The notes below the pieces were generated by a model. The model was not told the DNA's origin, made no database searches, and worked only from the letters and a program-made list of their open reading frames with translations. Positions 23,453-31,462 of a stretch of DNA of 36,876 nt are shown in pieces (position 1 is the first letter of the stretch; each line of letters opens with the position of its first letter). Position numbers and translations under genes: made by a program. The stretch spans positions 1 through 36,876 of the forward strand of contig ML178736.1 in NCBI GenBank assembly GCA_004366205.1, read 5' to 3'. The stretch is from Actinomycetota bacterium (GTDB lineage Bacteria > Actinomycetota > Acidimicrobiia > Acidimicrobiales > CADCSY01).

Positions 23453-23809
23453 TCAGCAGCACGGGCGGCGGGGCTGGTCGCCGGGCGGTACGGCGGCGGC
23501 GCCGGCCAGGGCGCCGAGGGCCCCGGCGGCGGCGGCGAGCGGTGCGGACCGGAGCCGGTAGTAGGTCCAGTAGCGGTGCCGCTCGCCGGCGACCAGCCCG
23601 GCGTCGCGCAGGACCCGGAGGTGGTGGCTGGCGAGGGACTGGGAGATGCCGAGCTCCTCGGTGAGGTGGCACACGCAGAGCTGCTCGCGCGCCAGGAGCT
23701 GGGCGATCCGCCACCGCACCGGCTCGGCCAGGGCGCGCAGGCAGCGGCCGGCCAGCTCGCCGTCGGCGCCGCCGTCGGCGGCCGTCTCCTGATCCAGATC
23801 AATCCTCAC
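23453..23809 (-). CDS. arsR: ArsR/SmtB-family arsenic-responsive repressor
   Basis: 118 residues from a GTG. A winged helix-turn-helix is clear: ALAEPVRWRIAQLL, then LTEELGISQSLASHHLRVLRDAGLV as recognition helix, then the wing ERHRYWTYYRL. Cys45 and Cys47 form the CVC pair at the start of the helix before recognition, the As(III) site of classical ArsR. The extreme C-terminus ends in Cys117-Cys118, which could supply an extra ligand. It heads the operon arsR-MIP-arsC. A TAGATT box lies eight bases before the GTG, and an ATCA-N8-TGAT inverted repeat covers the start codon, suitable for autorepression relieved by arsenite. Confidence 0.92.
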   Translation of the reverse strand: MRIDLDQETAADGGADGELAGRCLRALAEPVRWRIAQLLAREQLCVCHLTEELGISQSLASHHLRVLRDAGLVAGERHRYWTYYRLRSAPLAAAAGALGALAGAAAVPPGDQPRRPCC

Positions 23810-23813
23810 TGAT
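23798..23813. promoter_or_regulatory. Candidate ArsR operator (ATCA-N8-TGAT)
   Basis: Inverted arms ATCA at 23798-23801 and TGAT at 23810-23813 flank and include the arsR start codon, next to the -10 at 23818-23823. ArsR-family operators are often imperfect palindromes with ATCA/TGAT ends, so the sequence and position fit; the arms are short. Confidence 0.35.
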
Positions 23814-23817
23814 GGAG

Positions 23818-23823
23818 AATCTA
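23818..23823 (-). promoter_or_regulatory. Candidate -10 box of the ars operon
   Basis: TAGATT on the minus strand ends eight bases before the arsR GTG, predicting a leaderless or near-leaderless message. It is only 16 bases from the plus-strand -10 of the divergent SDR gene, so the two promoters must overlap. Confidence 0.4.
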
Positions 23824-23839
23824 GCCGGCCGGCGGCTCC

Positions 23840-23845
23840 TAGGGT
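23840..23845 (+). promoter_or_regulatory. Leaderless promoter -10 of the SDR gene
   Basis: TAGGGT ends exactly six bases before the ATG at 23852; no ribosome binding site precedes the start. Confidence 0.5.
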
Positions 23846-23851
23846 GCAGCC

Positions 23852-24715
23852 ATGGCAGACGACACCTCCCTCCCCCTCGCCGGCTGGCACGCGCTCGTGA
23901 CCGGTGGGGGCAGCGGCATCGGTCTGGCCTCGGCCCGAGCGCTGCTCGCCGACGGGGCGACCGTGACCCTGATGGGCCGGAACCCGGACCGGCTGGCGGC
24001 GGGCGCCGCCGAGCTCGCGGCGGTTGCTCCGGCCGGCGCGGCCGTGCGCACCCACCCGGGCGACGTGACCGACGAGGGCGCGGTGGCGGCGGCCGTGGCC
24101 ACGGCCGCCGACGCGGAGGGCGGCCTGGACGTGCTGGTCGCGGCGGCGGGAACCGGGACGCTCGGGCCCATCGTGACCACCGCGCTGGACCAGTGGCGGA
24201 CGTGCCTCGACACGAACCTCACGGGGGCGTTCCTCAGCGTGAAGCACGCGGCGGCCGCCATGGTCCGCAGCGGTGGTGGCGCCATCGTCGCGGTGTCGTC
24301 CATCGCCGGGCCCCTGACCCACCGCTACATGGCGGCGTACTGCGTGAGCAAGGCCGGGCTCGAGGCGCTGGTGCGCAACGCCGCGGACGAGCTCGGCCTG
24401 GGCAACGTGCGGGTCAACGCCGTGCGCCCGGGCCTGGTGCCGACCGACCTCGCCGCCCCGCTCGTCGGCGCCGACCCCATCAGAGCCGACTACCTCGCCC
24501 AGATGCCGATCTCACGGCTCGGCACCGTCGAGGACGTGGCCGCCGCCGTCCGCTACCTGGCCGGCCCGGAGTCCTCCTGGGTCACCGGCCAGCTGCTCGC
24601 CGTCGACGGCGGGCACACGCTGCGGCGCGGACCCGACCTCGAGAGCACCGTGCGCGCCGTGTTCGGCGACGACGCCGCCGAGAGCCGCGTCCCCCCGCCG
24701 GCTCGCGGCGGGTAG
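23852..24715 (+). CDS. Short-chain dehydrogenase/reductase
   Basis: 287 residues from an ATG with TAGGGT six bases upstream. Classical SDR features: the cofactor loop GGGSGIG near 17-23, GDVTDE, an NAG equivalent as AAAGTGTLGP, the catalytic YxxxK as YCVSK preceded by the serine of VAVSSIAG, and the RPGLVPTDL loop. The residues after the second strand (MGRNPDR) suggest NADP preference. The C-terminal 35 residues are longer and more charged than the FabG core. The substrate is not deducible. It is divergent from arsR but not an arsenic gene by any feature, and it is followed on the same strand by an acyl-CoA dehydrogenase with its own promoter. Confidence 0.9.
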   Translation: MADDTSLPLAGWHALVTGGGSGIGLASARALLADGATVTLMGRNPDRLAAGAAELAAVAPAGAAVRTHPGDVTDEGAVAAAVATAADAEGGLDVLVAAAGTGTLGPIVTTALDQWRTCLDTNLTGAFLSVKHAAAAMVRSGGGAIVAVSSIAGPLTHRYMAAYCVSKAGLEALVRNAADELGLGNVRVNAVRPGLVPTDLAAPLVGADPIRADYLAQMPISRLGTVEDVAAAVRYLAGPESSWVTGQLLAVDGGHTLRRGPDLESTVRAVFGDDAAESRVPPPARGG

Positions 24716-24798
24716 TGGGCGCGCCGTCGCCCGCTGGCGGCAACCCGCGCCCGGCAGACGACCGCACGGGCGGCCGTGCCGACGCCGCCCCCGGGGCG

Positions 24799-24804
24799 TA
24801 GGGT
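24799..24804 (+). promoter_or_regulatory. Candidate -10 box of the acyl-CoA dehydrogenase
   Basis: TAGGGT 28 bases before the ATG predicts a leader of about 20 bases containing GGAGGA, so this gene is leadered, unlike the SDR gene just upstream. Confidence 0.4.
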
Positions 24805-24832
24805 CGGTGCCAGGAAGACACGGAGGACCGCC

Positions 24833-26089
24833 ATGCCGATGAACGTGAAGCCCATCCCCACCCTCGACGAGCGGATCAACGACATCCGCATGCGCACGGC
24901 CGAGATCATCAACAACGACATCCTCCCCAACGAGGACAAGCTGTGGCGCTTCCGCCGCAACGGCGAGGTCAGCGAGCGGGAGCGCCGCGAGTCCCACGAG
25001 CTGCGCGAGGAGATCAAGGCCAAGGTGTGGAAGGCGGGGCTGTGGGCGCCGCACCTGCCCGAGGAGTACGGCGGGATGGGCCTGGACTTCCTGGCCCACG
25101 CCTACATGAACGAGGTGCTGGCCTACGCCGTCGGCGCGGCGTCGCTGTTCGGGGTGGTAGCGCCCAACTCGGGCAACCAGAAGATCCTCGTGAAGTACGG
25201 CACCGAGGAGCAGAAGCAGAAGTGGCTGCTGCCCCTCATCGAGGGGAAGATGGAGTCCGGCTTCTCGATGACCGAGCCGCACAACCCGGGCTCGGACCCC
25301 CGCTCGCTCGACACCACCGCCACCCGCGACGGCGACCACTGGGTCATCAACGGCCACAAGTGGTTCACCTCGAACGGGATCCGGGCCGACTTCTTCATCG
25401 TGATGTGCCGGGTCGTCGACGAGAGCGGCGAGGCGGGTCGCAGCGGGGAGATGGCCCAGATCATCGTGCCGACCAGCACCAAGGGCGTGAACATCGTGCG
25501 GGGCATCGGCATCTGGGGCCGGCCCGAGTCGGACCACTGCGAGGTGATCTACGACAACGTGCGGGTCCCGCTCGAGAACATCCTCGGCAAGGTGGGCGAG
25601 GGCCACCAGGCCGCGCAGGACCGGCTCGGCGCCGGGCGCATCTACCACTGCATGAACTCCATCGGGCAGATGTGGCGGGCCTTCGACCTGATGGTCGAGC
25701 GGGCCGAGGCGCGCCAGGTGCACGGGGGGCTGCTCAAGGACAAGCAGTTCGTGCAGGGGTTCATCGCCGACAGCTACATCGACATCCAGGCGGCGCGGCT
25801 CATGACGATCCACGCCGCCGAGAAGATCGACCGCAACGACGCCGAGGCCCGCACCGACATCTCGGCCATCAAGATCTTCGTGCCCGAGGCCTATCACCGG
25901 GTGGTGGACCGGGCGATCCAGGTGTGGGGTGCAGCGGGCGTGAGCAACGACCTGCCGCTGTCGCAGATGTATCTGGGCGCCCGCACGCTGCGCCTGGCCG
26001 ACGGGCCCGACGAGGTGCACAAGATCCTGATCGCCAAGAACGTGCTGCGCCGCTACGAGGCCGGCGAGTCGTGGGACTTCGGGAACTGA
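24833..26089 (+). CDS. Acyl-CoA dehydrogenase
   Basis: 418 residues from an ATG five bases after GGAGGA; a second Met two codons on is possible. The N-terminal helical domain has WAPHLPEEYGGMGLDF. The middle beta domain carries the FAD/substrate motif FSMTEPHNPGSDP and the WFTSNG strand. The C-terminal helices end with AAGVSNDLPLSQMYLGARTLRLADGPDEVH, typical of the FadE2/ACAD10-11-like group. It removes two hydrogens from an acyl-CoA, passing electrons to ETF. This group often acts on long-chain or 4-hydroxy acyl-CoAs, but no catalytic base could be assigned by eye. Codon use is ordinary. It is convergent with the antiporter gene 23 bases away. Confidence 0.93.
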   Translation: MPMNVKPIPTLDERINDIRMRTAEIINNDILPNEDKLWRFRRNGEVSERERRESHELREEIKAKVWKAGLWAPHLPEEYGGMGLDFLAHAYMNEVLAYAVGAASLFGVVAPNSGNQKILVKYGTEEQKQKWLLPLIEGKMESGFSMTEPHNPGSDPRSLDTTATRDGDHWVINGHKWFTSNGIRADFFIVMCRVVDESGEAGRSGEMAQIIVPTSTKGVNIVRGIGIWGRPESDHCEVIYDNVRVPLENILGKVGEGHQAAQDRLGAGRIYHCMNSIGQMWRAFDLMVERAEARQVHGGLLKDKQFVQGFIADSYIDIQAARLMTIHAAEKIDRNDAEARTDISAIKIFVPEAYHRVVDRAIQVWGAAGVSNDLPLSQMYLGARTLRLADGPDEVHKILIAKNVLRRYEAGESWDFGN

Positions 26090-26112
26090 GCCGGCCCGCG
26101 GTCCCTCACCGC

Positions 26113-26130
26113 TCAGGCGCTGAGGCCTGA
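26113..26130. terminator. Weak hairpin between convergent genes
   Basis: TCAGGC (26113-26118) and GCCTGA (26125-26130) form a 6-base stem with a 6-base loop beginning in the stop codon of the antiporter. It is downstream of the acyl-CoA dehydrogenase stop, so it could end that transcript. Short stem and no U-run, so low confidence. Confidence 0.3.
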
Positions 26131-27306
26131 CTGAGAGGCGGGGCCGAACAGCTTCTGCGGCAGGTGCCGCGACAGCCGCCCGGACTGGGCGGCGAGCACG
26201 GGACCGGCCACGGCCAGGACCATCACGTACGCGCCGACGAACGGCGCGACGCGCCCGTCGAGGCCGGCCCCGAGCGCGAGCGTGGCCAGGATCAGCGAGA
26301 ACTCGCCGCGCCCGAGGATCGTGAGGCCGACGTTGGCCGAGGCCCGGCGACCGAACCCGTGCAGCCGCGAGGCGATCAGACCGGCCAGCAGGTTGAGCCC
26401 GAGCGAGAGCGCGACGGCGCCCGCGACCGGGCCGGCGACCTCGACGACGTCGACGGGGTCGATGGTGAGCCCGAACGCGAAGAAGAAGATGGCGGCGAAG
26501 GCGTCGCGGATCGGCAGCACGAGGGTCTGGATGCGCGCCGCGACCGGGCTCTCGGCGAGGATCAGGCCGACCATGAGCGCGCCGATGGCGTCGGACACGC
26601 CCAGGTTCTCGGCCACGCCTGCGACGAGCACGGCGAGGCCGATGAACAGCACGGTCAGCAGCTCGTCGTCGCCCGAGCCCACCAGCTTGCCCGCCCACCG
26701 GGCGCCGTAGCGGGCGACGAGGGCGAGCAGCACGAGGAAGGCGAAGGCCCGGCCGAACACGGCGAGGGTCTCCCCCGCCCCCTGGGCCTGACCGAGCACG
26801 GGTGCGAGCAGGGCCAGGTAGAGGGCGAGGAAGATGTCCTCGACCACGATGATGCCGAGGATCAGGCGGCTCTCGGGGTTGGCGAGGCGGCGCAGCTCGA
26901 TGAGCAACTTGGTGACGATGGCCGACGACGAGATGCCCACCGCCCCCGCGATCACGAGGGCCTCGCGGGTGCCCCACCCCAGCGCCAGGCCGAAGACGAG
27001 CCCCCCGCCGACGTTCAGCCCGAGGTAGATCGTGCCCGCGGCCAGCAGGCGCCGTCCGCCCGACACCAGGTCACCCAGCGAGAACTCGAGACCCAGGTGG
27101 AACAAGAGGAGGATCAGGCCGAGGGCGGCGAGCAGCTCGAGGTCGTGGGCGTCGTCCACGAGCACGATCCCGGGCGTGTGCGGCCCGAAGATGATGCCGG
27201 CCGCCATGAAGAACGGGATGGTCGGCAGGCCGAGGCGGCGGCCCAGGCGGGCGAGCAGGCCGGCGGCGAGGAACGCCCCGCCGAGCCCAACCAGCGGGTC
27301 GCCCAC
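26113..27306 (-). CDS. CPA2-family cation:proton antiporter (KhtU/KefB-like)
   Basis: 397 residues from a GTG three bases after the KhtT-like gene. About twelve hydrophobic segments are visible. The family's ion-binding helix appears as LGLEFSLGDL near residue 70. SSSAIVTKLL and VVEDIFLALYLALLAPVL follow in the middle, and FFFAFGLTIDP in the second half. This is the membrane part only; there is no C-terminal RCK domain of the kind KefB/KefC carry, because the regulatory domain is on the separate upstream gene. With that partner the arrangement matches B. subtilis KhtTU, a K+/H+ antiporter controlled by a peripheral subunit. Ion specificity is inferred. Confidence 0.9.
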   Translation of the reverse strand: MGDPLVGLGGAFLAAGLLARLGRRLGLPTIPFFMAAGIIFGPHTPGIVLVDDAHDLELLAALGLILLLFHLGLEFSLGDLVSGGRRLLAAGTIYLGLNVGGGLVFGLALGWGTREALVIAGAVGISSSAIVTKLLIELRRLANPESRLILGIIVVEDIFLALYLALLAPVLGQAQGAGETLAVFGRAFAFLVLLALVARYGARWAGKLVGSGDDELLTVLFIGLAVLVAGVAENLGVSDAIGALMVGLILAESPVAARIQTLVLPIRDAFAAIFFFAFGLTIDPVDVVEVAGPVAGAVALSLGLNLLAGLIASRLHGFGRRASANVGLTILGRGEFSLILATLALGAGLDGRVAPFVGAYVMVLAVAGPVLAAQSGRLSRHLPQKLFGPASQSGLSA

Positions 27307-27309
27307 CGG

Positions 27310-27795
27310 TCAGCCCACCATGTGCCGGACGAAGCCGGACAGGTCCTCCCGTCGGCCGACGACCACCAGGCGGTCGCCGGCCTCGAATCGCTCGTCGGGA
27401 CCAGGGGCGATGATCGACTCGTCGCCCCGCTGGATGGCGGCGACGGTCATGTTGGTGCGCGGGCGGACCTCCAGCTCGGCGATGCTGCGGCCGACCGCCG
27501 GCGAGTCCTCCTTGAGCGTCACCCAGTCGATGAGCAGGGCGCCGATGACGGCCTCCATCTCCTCGACCACCGCGGGCTTGAAGTAGGCGCCGGAGAGGAT
27601 CGACCCGAGCGTACGGGCCTGGGCGTCGGTGAGGGCGACGGCGCAGTCGGGCTCCTCCTCGCCGGGCGTCACCACGTAGAGGTCGCGCCGGCCGGAGTGG
27701 TGGATCACGACGACGGCCGAGCCTCCCTCGGCGCACTCCATGCCGAAGCGCCGTCCGATGCCCGGCAGCTCCTGCTCGTTGACCTGGGGGCTCAC
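27310..27795 (-). CDS. KhtT-like regulatory subunit of the antiporter (RCK_C/TrkA-C domain)
   Basis: 161 residues; GTG start supported by AGGAGG five bases upstream. The N-terminal part begins LPGIGRRFGM and has a small strand-rich fold (10-55) like the N-domain of KhtT. The C-terminal part (about 80-161) is a TrkA-C domain: VGRSIAELEVRPRTNMTVAAIQRG, then PGPDERFEAGDRLVVVGRREDL. TrkA-C domains sense nucleotides or ions and gate transporters. The stop lies three bases before the antiporter GTG, so the pair is an operon. It follows secDF by 32 bases on the same strand and might be transcribed with it. Confidence 0.88.
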   Translation of the reverse strand: MSPQVNEQELPGIGRRFGMECAEGGSAVVVIHHSGRRDLYVVTPGEEEPDCAVALTDAQARTLGSILSGAYFKPAVVEEMEAVIGALLIDWVTLKEDSPAVGRSIAELEVRPRTNMTVAAIQRGDESIIAPGPDERFEAGDRLVVVGRREDLSGFVRHMVG

Positions 27796-27827
27796 GGCGA
27801 CCTCCTGGCGGGCGGGCTCGCCAGTGT

Positions 27828-30428
27828 CTAGCGCTTCTTCCCCGAGCCCGGCTTGATCGGCTGGCGCCCGGCCCCGGTCCCGCGTGCCGCGCCGGCGCGC
27901 TTGCGGGCCCCGCCGGCTGTGGCCGGCTGGCGGGACACCGAGCCGCTGGCGTGGCGCACGGGTGCGGGCCAGCGGCTCTCGAGGGCGACAGCGACGGGCG
28001 AGGCAGCGAACACCGACGAGTAGGTGCCGACCACGATCCCCACGATGAGCGCGAGGGCGAAGTCGGTGAGCGTCTCGCCGCCGAGCATGAACAGCGTGAC
28101 GAGGATGAACAGCGTCGACAGGCCGGTGTTCACGGTGCGGGGCAGGGTCTCGAGCGCGGCGTCGTTGGCGACCTCGGCCAGCGGGTCGCGGATGCGCTTC
28201 AGCCGTTCCTCGCGGACCCGGTCGAAGACCACGACCGTGTCGTTGACGGAGTAGCCGATGACGGTGAGCAGGGCGGCCACGAACACCCCGTCGATGAGCT
28301 TGCCCATCCACGCGAACAGACCGATGAGGATCACGACGTCGTGGAACATGGCGAGCACCGCGCCGGTGCCGTACGTCCAGCGGAACCGGATCGCCATGTA
28401 GAGCAGCTGGGCGCCCAGGGCGATGAACAGGGCGATGAGGGCGCGCTGGCGCAGCTCCTGGCCGATGGTCGGGCCCACGAACTCGTCCTGGAGCGTCTCG
28501 AGCTGTCCGCCGTGGGAGCGCACGGCGTCCTGGATGCGCTCGGCGTCCCCTTCGGACAGCTCGGGGGTGCGGATCGTCACCCGCTGACGCCCCTGCTCGT
28601 CCACGCCGGTGTCCTGGATGACGGCGCGGGGGAAGCCGAGGGCGGCGATGTCGCTGCGCAGCTCGTCGATGTCGACGGGCTCGGTCACGGCGTACTCGAA
28701 CAGGTTGCCGCCGGTGAACTCGATGCCCCAGTTGAAGCCCCGGGCGAACATGCCGACCACGGCGAGCACGAGCAGCAGCCCCGAGACCGCGAACCACAGC
28801 TTCGAGCGGCCGACGATGTCGGGCCGCCGCTCGGCGAGCAGCCGCCGGAACCGGTGGCCGACCTTCATGCCGACCAGCGCCGGGCGGTTGCGGATGGCGC
28901 CGATCCGCACGGCGATCTCGATGAGCACCCGGGTGACGACCAGCGTGCTGAACATCGACACGACGACGCCGATCGACAGCGTGACGCCGAAGCCTCGCAC
29001 GGCGCCCGTGGCGAAGAAGAACAGGGTGGCCGCGGCGATGAGCGTGGTGATGTTCGAGTCGGCGATGGCCGAGAAGGCGCGCTGGAACCCCGCGAGCATC
29101 GAGGGGCGGACCTGGCGGCCGGTGGCGTGCTCCTCCTTGGCGCGCTCGAACACGAGGATGTTGCCGTCGACGGCCATGCCGATGGCGAGCACGAAGCCGG
29201 CGATGCCGGGCAGCGTGAGCACGGCGTCGAGGCCCAGGAGCACGGCGTAGGCGATCACGCCGTAGGCGCCGAGGGCGAGCGCGGCGACGAGCCCGAGGAA
29301 CCGGTAGTAGGCCAGCAGGAACACGATCGTGAGGATCCCGCCGAGGATCACGGCCCGGATGCTGTTGGCGATGGCGGTCTCGCCGAGCGTCGGGCCCACC
29401 GTGCTCTGGGCGATGGTCTCGACCGGCACGGGCAGCGCCCCGGCGCGGATCAGCAGGGCCAGCTCCTGGGCCTCGGCCTGGGTGAAGTTGCCGGTGATCA
29501 CCGTGCTGCCCCCGGTGATGCCCACCCCGCACTGCACGTCGACGGCGACCTGGGGGCTGGAGATCACGTCGTCGTCGAGCACGATGGCGACGCGGCGCTG
29601 GGGCTCGCCGGGCGGTGCGCACGCGGCCTCGCCGGTGAGCTGCGCCCACAGGGTGCCGCCTTCGCCCCGGAAGTCGATGTCGACCCGCCAGCCTCCGCCG
29701 AGGTCGTCGAAGCGGGCGGCGGCGCTGGCCACGTGGTCGCCGGTCAGCGCCGCCGGACCCAGCCGGATTGGCATGCCGGTGTCGTCGGGGAGGATGCGCT
29801 CCTCGCCGCGGTCGTCGGGCGAGGGCTCGGGGACGTCGGGATCGGCGTCCTCCACGGGCTCGGGCTCGCCCGCCGGCGCCTCCTGGGCGGAGTCCAGCAC
29901 GAGCGAGGCGAGCGTTGCGACCGGGCGGCCGGCGGCGTCACCGCCGGCCGGCTCCTCGCCGGGTGCGAGCTCCGGGTCGGTGGGCGCCTCCTCGCCGCCG
30001 GGCGCGTCCTCGCCACCCGCCGGCACGTCGGGCTCGGAACCGGGCGCTTCGGAGCCGGGGTCGCCCGGGTCGAGCGCCAGGCCCAGCACCGGGTGGAAGG
30101 CCAGCTGCGCCGTGCGGCCGATGACGTTCTCGGCCTCCTCGGGGTCGGTGACGCCCGGCAGCTCGACGATGATGCGCCGCGTGCCCTGGCGCTGCAGCGT
30201 CGGCTCGGCGACGCCGAGGGCGTCGACCCGGCGGCGCAGCACCTCGAGCGTGCGCTCGGCGGTGTCGTCGTCGACCTCCTGCTGCTCGGTGTCCTGCAGC
30301 TCGAGCACGATCTGCGTGCCGCCGCGCAGATCGAGGCCGAGGCGCACCGGCTCGGTGAACACCATGAACGTCGCGCCGGCGAGGACCACCAGGACCACGA
30401 GGGCGCGCCAGACGAACGAACTCGACAT
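27828..30428 (-). CDS. secDF: Fused SecDF protein translocase subunit
   Basis: 866 residues from an ATG after AGGAGG. The SecD half (1 to about 510) has the first helix, GLDLRGG (31-37), the P1 head, GNFTQAEAQELA (313-323), and the proton-path helix with Asp421 in AVDGNILVFERAKEE. The SecF half begins near 540 with its own first helix, GIEFTGG (568-574), and YSVNDTVVVFDRVRE with Asp730. Together they use the proton gradient to pull secreted chains out after SecYEG. The joining segment (510-542) is short and there is no stop between the halves. An acidic Pro/Glu/Asp/Gly-rich insertion lies at about 120-215 in the P1 head. The C-terminal tail is Lys/Arg-rich. No yajC or ruvB is adjacent, though these often are in actinobacteria. 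Confidence 0.93.
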   Translation of the reverse strand: MSSSFVWRALVVLVVLAGATFMVFTEPVRLGLDLRGGTQIVLELQDTEQQEVDDDTAERTLEVLRRRVDALGVAEPTLQRQGTRRIIVELPGVTDPEEAENVIGRTAQLAFHPVLGLALDPGDPGSEAPGSEPDVPAGGEDAPGGEEAPTDPELAPGEEPAGGDAAGRPVATLASLVLDSAQEAPAGEPEPVEDADPDVPEPSPDDRGEERILPDDTGMPIRLGPAALTGDHVASAAARFDDLGGGWRVDIDFRGEGGTLWAQLTGEAACAPPGEPQRRVAIVLDDDVISSPQVAVDVQCGVGITGGSTVITGNFTQAEAQELALLIRAGALPVPVETIAQSTVGPTLGETAIANSIRAVILGGILTIVFLLAYYRFLGLVAALALGAYGVIAYAVLLGLDAVLTLPGIAGFVLAIGMAVDGNILVFERAKEEHATGRQVRPSMLAGFQRAFSAIADSNITTLIAAATLFFFATGAVRGFGVTLSIGVVVSMFSTLVVTRVLIEIAVRIGAIRNRPALVGMKVGHRFRRLLAERRPDIVGRSKLWFAVSGLLLVLAVVGMFARGFNWGIEFTGGNLFEYAVTEPVDIDELRSDIAALGFPRAVIQDTGVDEQGRQRVTIRTPELSEGDAERIQDAVRSHGGQLETLQDEFVGPTIGQELRQRALIALFIALGAQLLYMAIRFRWTYGTGAVLAMFHDVVILIGLFAWMGKLIDGVFVAALLTVIGYSVNDTVVVFDRVREERLKRIRDPLAEVANDAALETLPRTVNTGLSTLFILVTLFMLGGETLTDFALALIVGIVVGTYSSVFAASPVAVALESRWPAPVRHASGSVSRQPATAGGARKRAGAARGTGAGRQPIKPGSGKKR

Positions 30429-30533
30429 CGGACCTCCTGCGAACGGCCGAGGCTAGCAGCGGCCCCCTGTACCGCTGCGGTCGCAGGACCCCGGCAGGAG
30501 GTCGCCGGCTCCGCGGCGAACTGAGCACGCATC

Positions 30534-31403
30534 GTGACTCGCCGACGGACCCGCCGCGTGCTCCTGCTGCTGCTGGTGCTGGTGCTGGCAGCGCTGCCGC
30601 TGGCAGCACCGGCGTGGCCGGCGGCGGCCGAGCCCGACCCCGGGGCCGAGAGCGACCTCGTCGCGGCGGCCAACCGGGAGCGCGCCGCTCGGGGCGCCCC
30701 GCCGGTCACCGTGGCCGGCGACCTGCAGGCGCTCGCCCGGCGCCACGCCCATCGCATGGCCGAGCGGGGCGAGATCCACCACAACCCGGCGCTGCGCGCC
30801 GAGGCGGGCGACGACTGGGAGGAGCTCGGCGAGAACGTGGGTCGGGGCGGCGACGCCGCCGCCGTGCACGCGGCGTTCATGGACTCGCCGGCGCACGCCG
30901 CTGTGATCCTGCGCCCCTCCTACGAGGAGGTCGGCGTCGGGGTCGTGCGGACCGGCGACACCATCTGGGTCGTCGAGGTCTTCCGCCGGCGGGCGGGCGC
31001 GCCGGCGCAAGGCGCGGTCGCCCACGACCCGTCGCCCGCGGCCCAGCCGTCCAGCGCGCCTGGCGGCGACGGCGCACCGCCCGCGGCCGCTGCCCCCGTT
31101 CCGATCGCCGACGGCGGGCCCGGCCCTGTCGCCGCCGGCGGTCCCGCCGCTTCGGCTGGCGGTCCCGCCCCGCACCGCCACGCCGACCCGGACCAGGGTG
31201 GCTCGGGCTCCGGGCGCGGCCCGCGGCTCGTGGCCCTGGGGGGCCTCGATCTGCCGGCGCAGCCGGTGCGGCTCACGGCGGACGCCATCGCCCACGGCGA
31301 ACCCGTCGCGGCCGTGCCCGGCGTCGCCGTGCTGGCGGCCGCGCTCCTGCCGCTCGTCACCGCGACGCAGGGCGCCCTCGTGCGGCGCCTCGGCCTGGCA
31401 TAG
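30534..31403 (+). CDS. Secreted CAP/SCP-domain protein
   Basis: 289 residues from a GTG without an obvious ribosome binding site. A twin-Arg-rich n-region and Leu-rich core (about 8-32) form a signal peptide ending near PAAAEP. The CAP domain (about 38-150) has ANRERAARGAPPV, HAHRMAERGEIHHNPAL, ELGENVGRG and AFMDSPAHAAVILRPSYEEVGVGVV, so the His and Glu residues of the CAP cleft are present. After that come a Pro/Ala/Gly-rich linker and a C-terminal hydrophobic segment (about 262-280), probably an anchor. CAP proteins in bacteria are extracellular; some bind sterols or lipids or the cell wall. It is divergent from secDF with 105 bases between. The role is unknown. Confidence 0.88.
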   Translation: MTRRRTRRVLLLLLVLVLAALPLAAPAWPAAAEPDPGAESDLVAAANRERAARGAPPVTVAGDLQALARRHAHRMAERGEIHHNPALRAEAGDDWEELGENVGRGGDAAAVHAAFMDSPAHAAVILRPSYEEVGVGVVRTGDTIWVVEVFRRRAGAPAQGAVAHDPSPAAQPSSAPGGDGAPPAAAAPVPIADGGPGPVAAGGPAASAGGPAPHRHADPDQGGSGSGRGPRLVALGGLDLPAQPVRLTADAIAHGEPVAAVPGVAVLAAALLPLVTATQGALVRRLGLA

Positions 31404-31462
31404 CGGCGGTCATACTGTGGGCGGAGCGGCTGCCGCGCTGTCCGACCCCTCAGGAGCCCCCC

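Noticed and set aside
24764-24779. Hairpin GCACGG-GCGG-CCGTGC after the SDR gene as a terminator
   Set aside because: The stem is only six bases, with no U-run, and such stems arise often by chance in DNA this GC-rich; it also lies close to the next gene's promoter.
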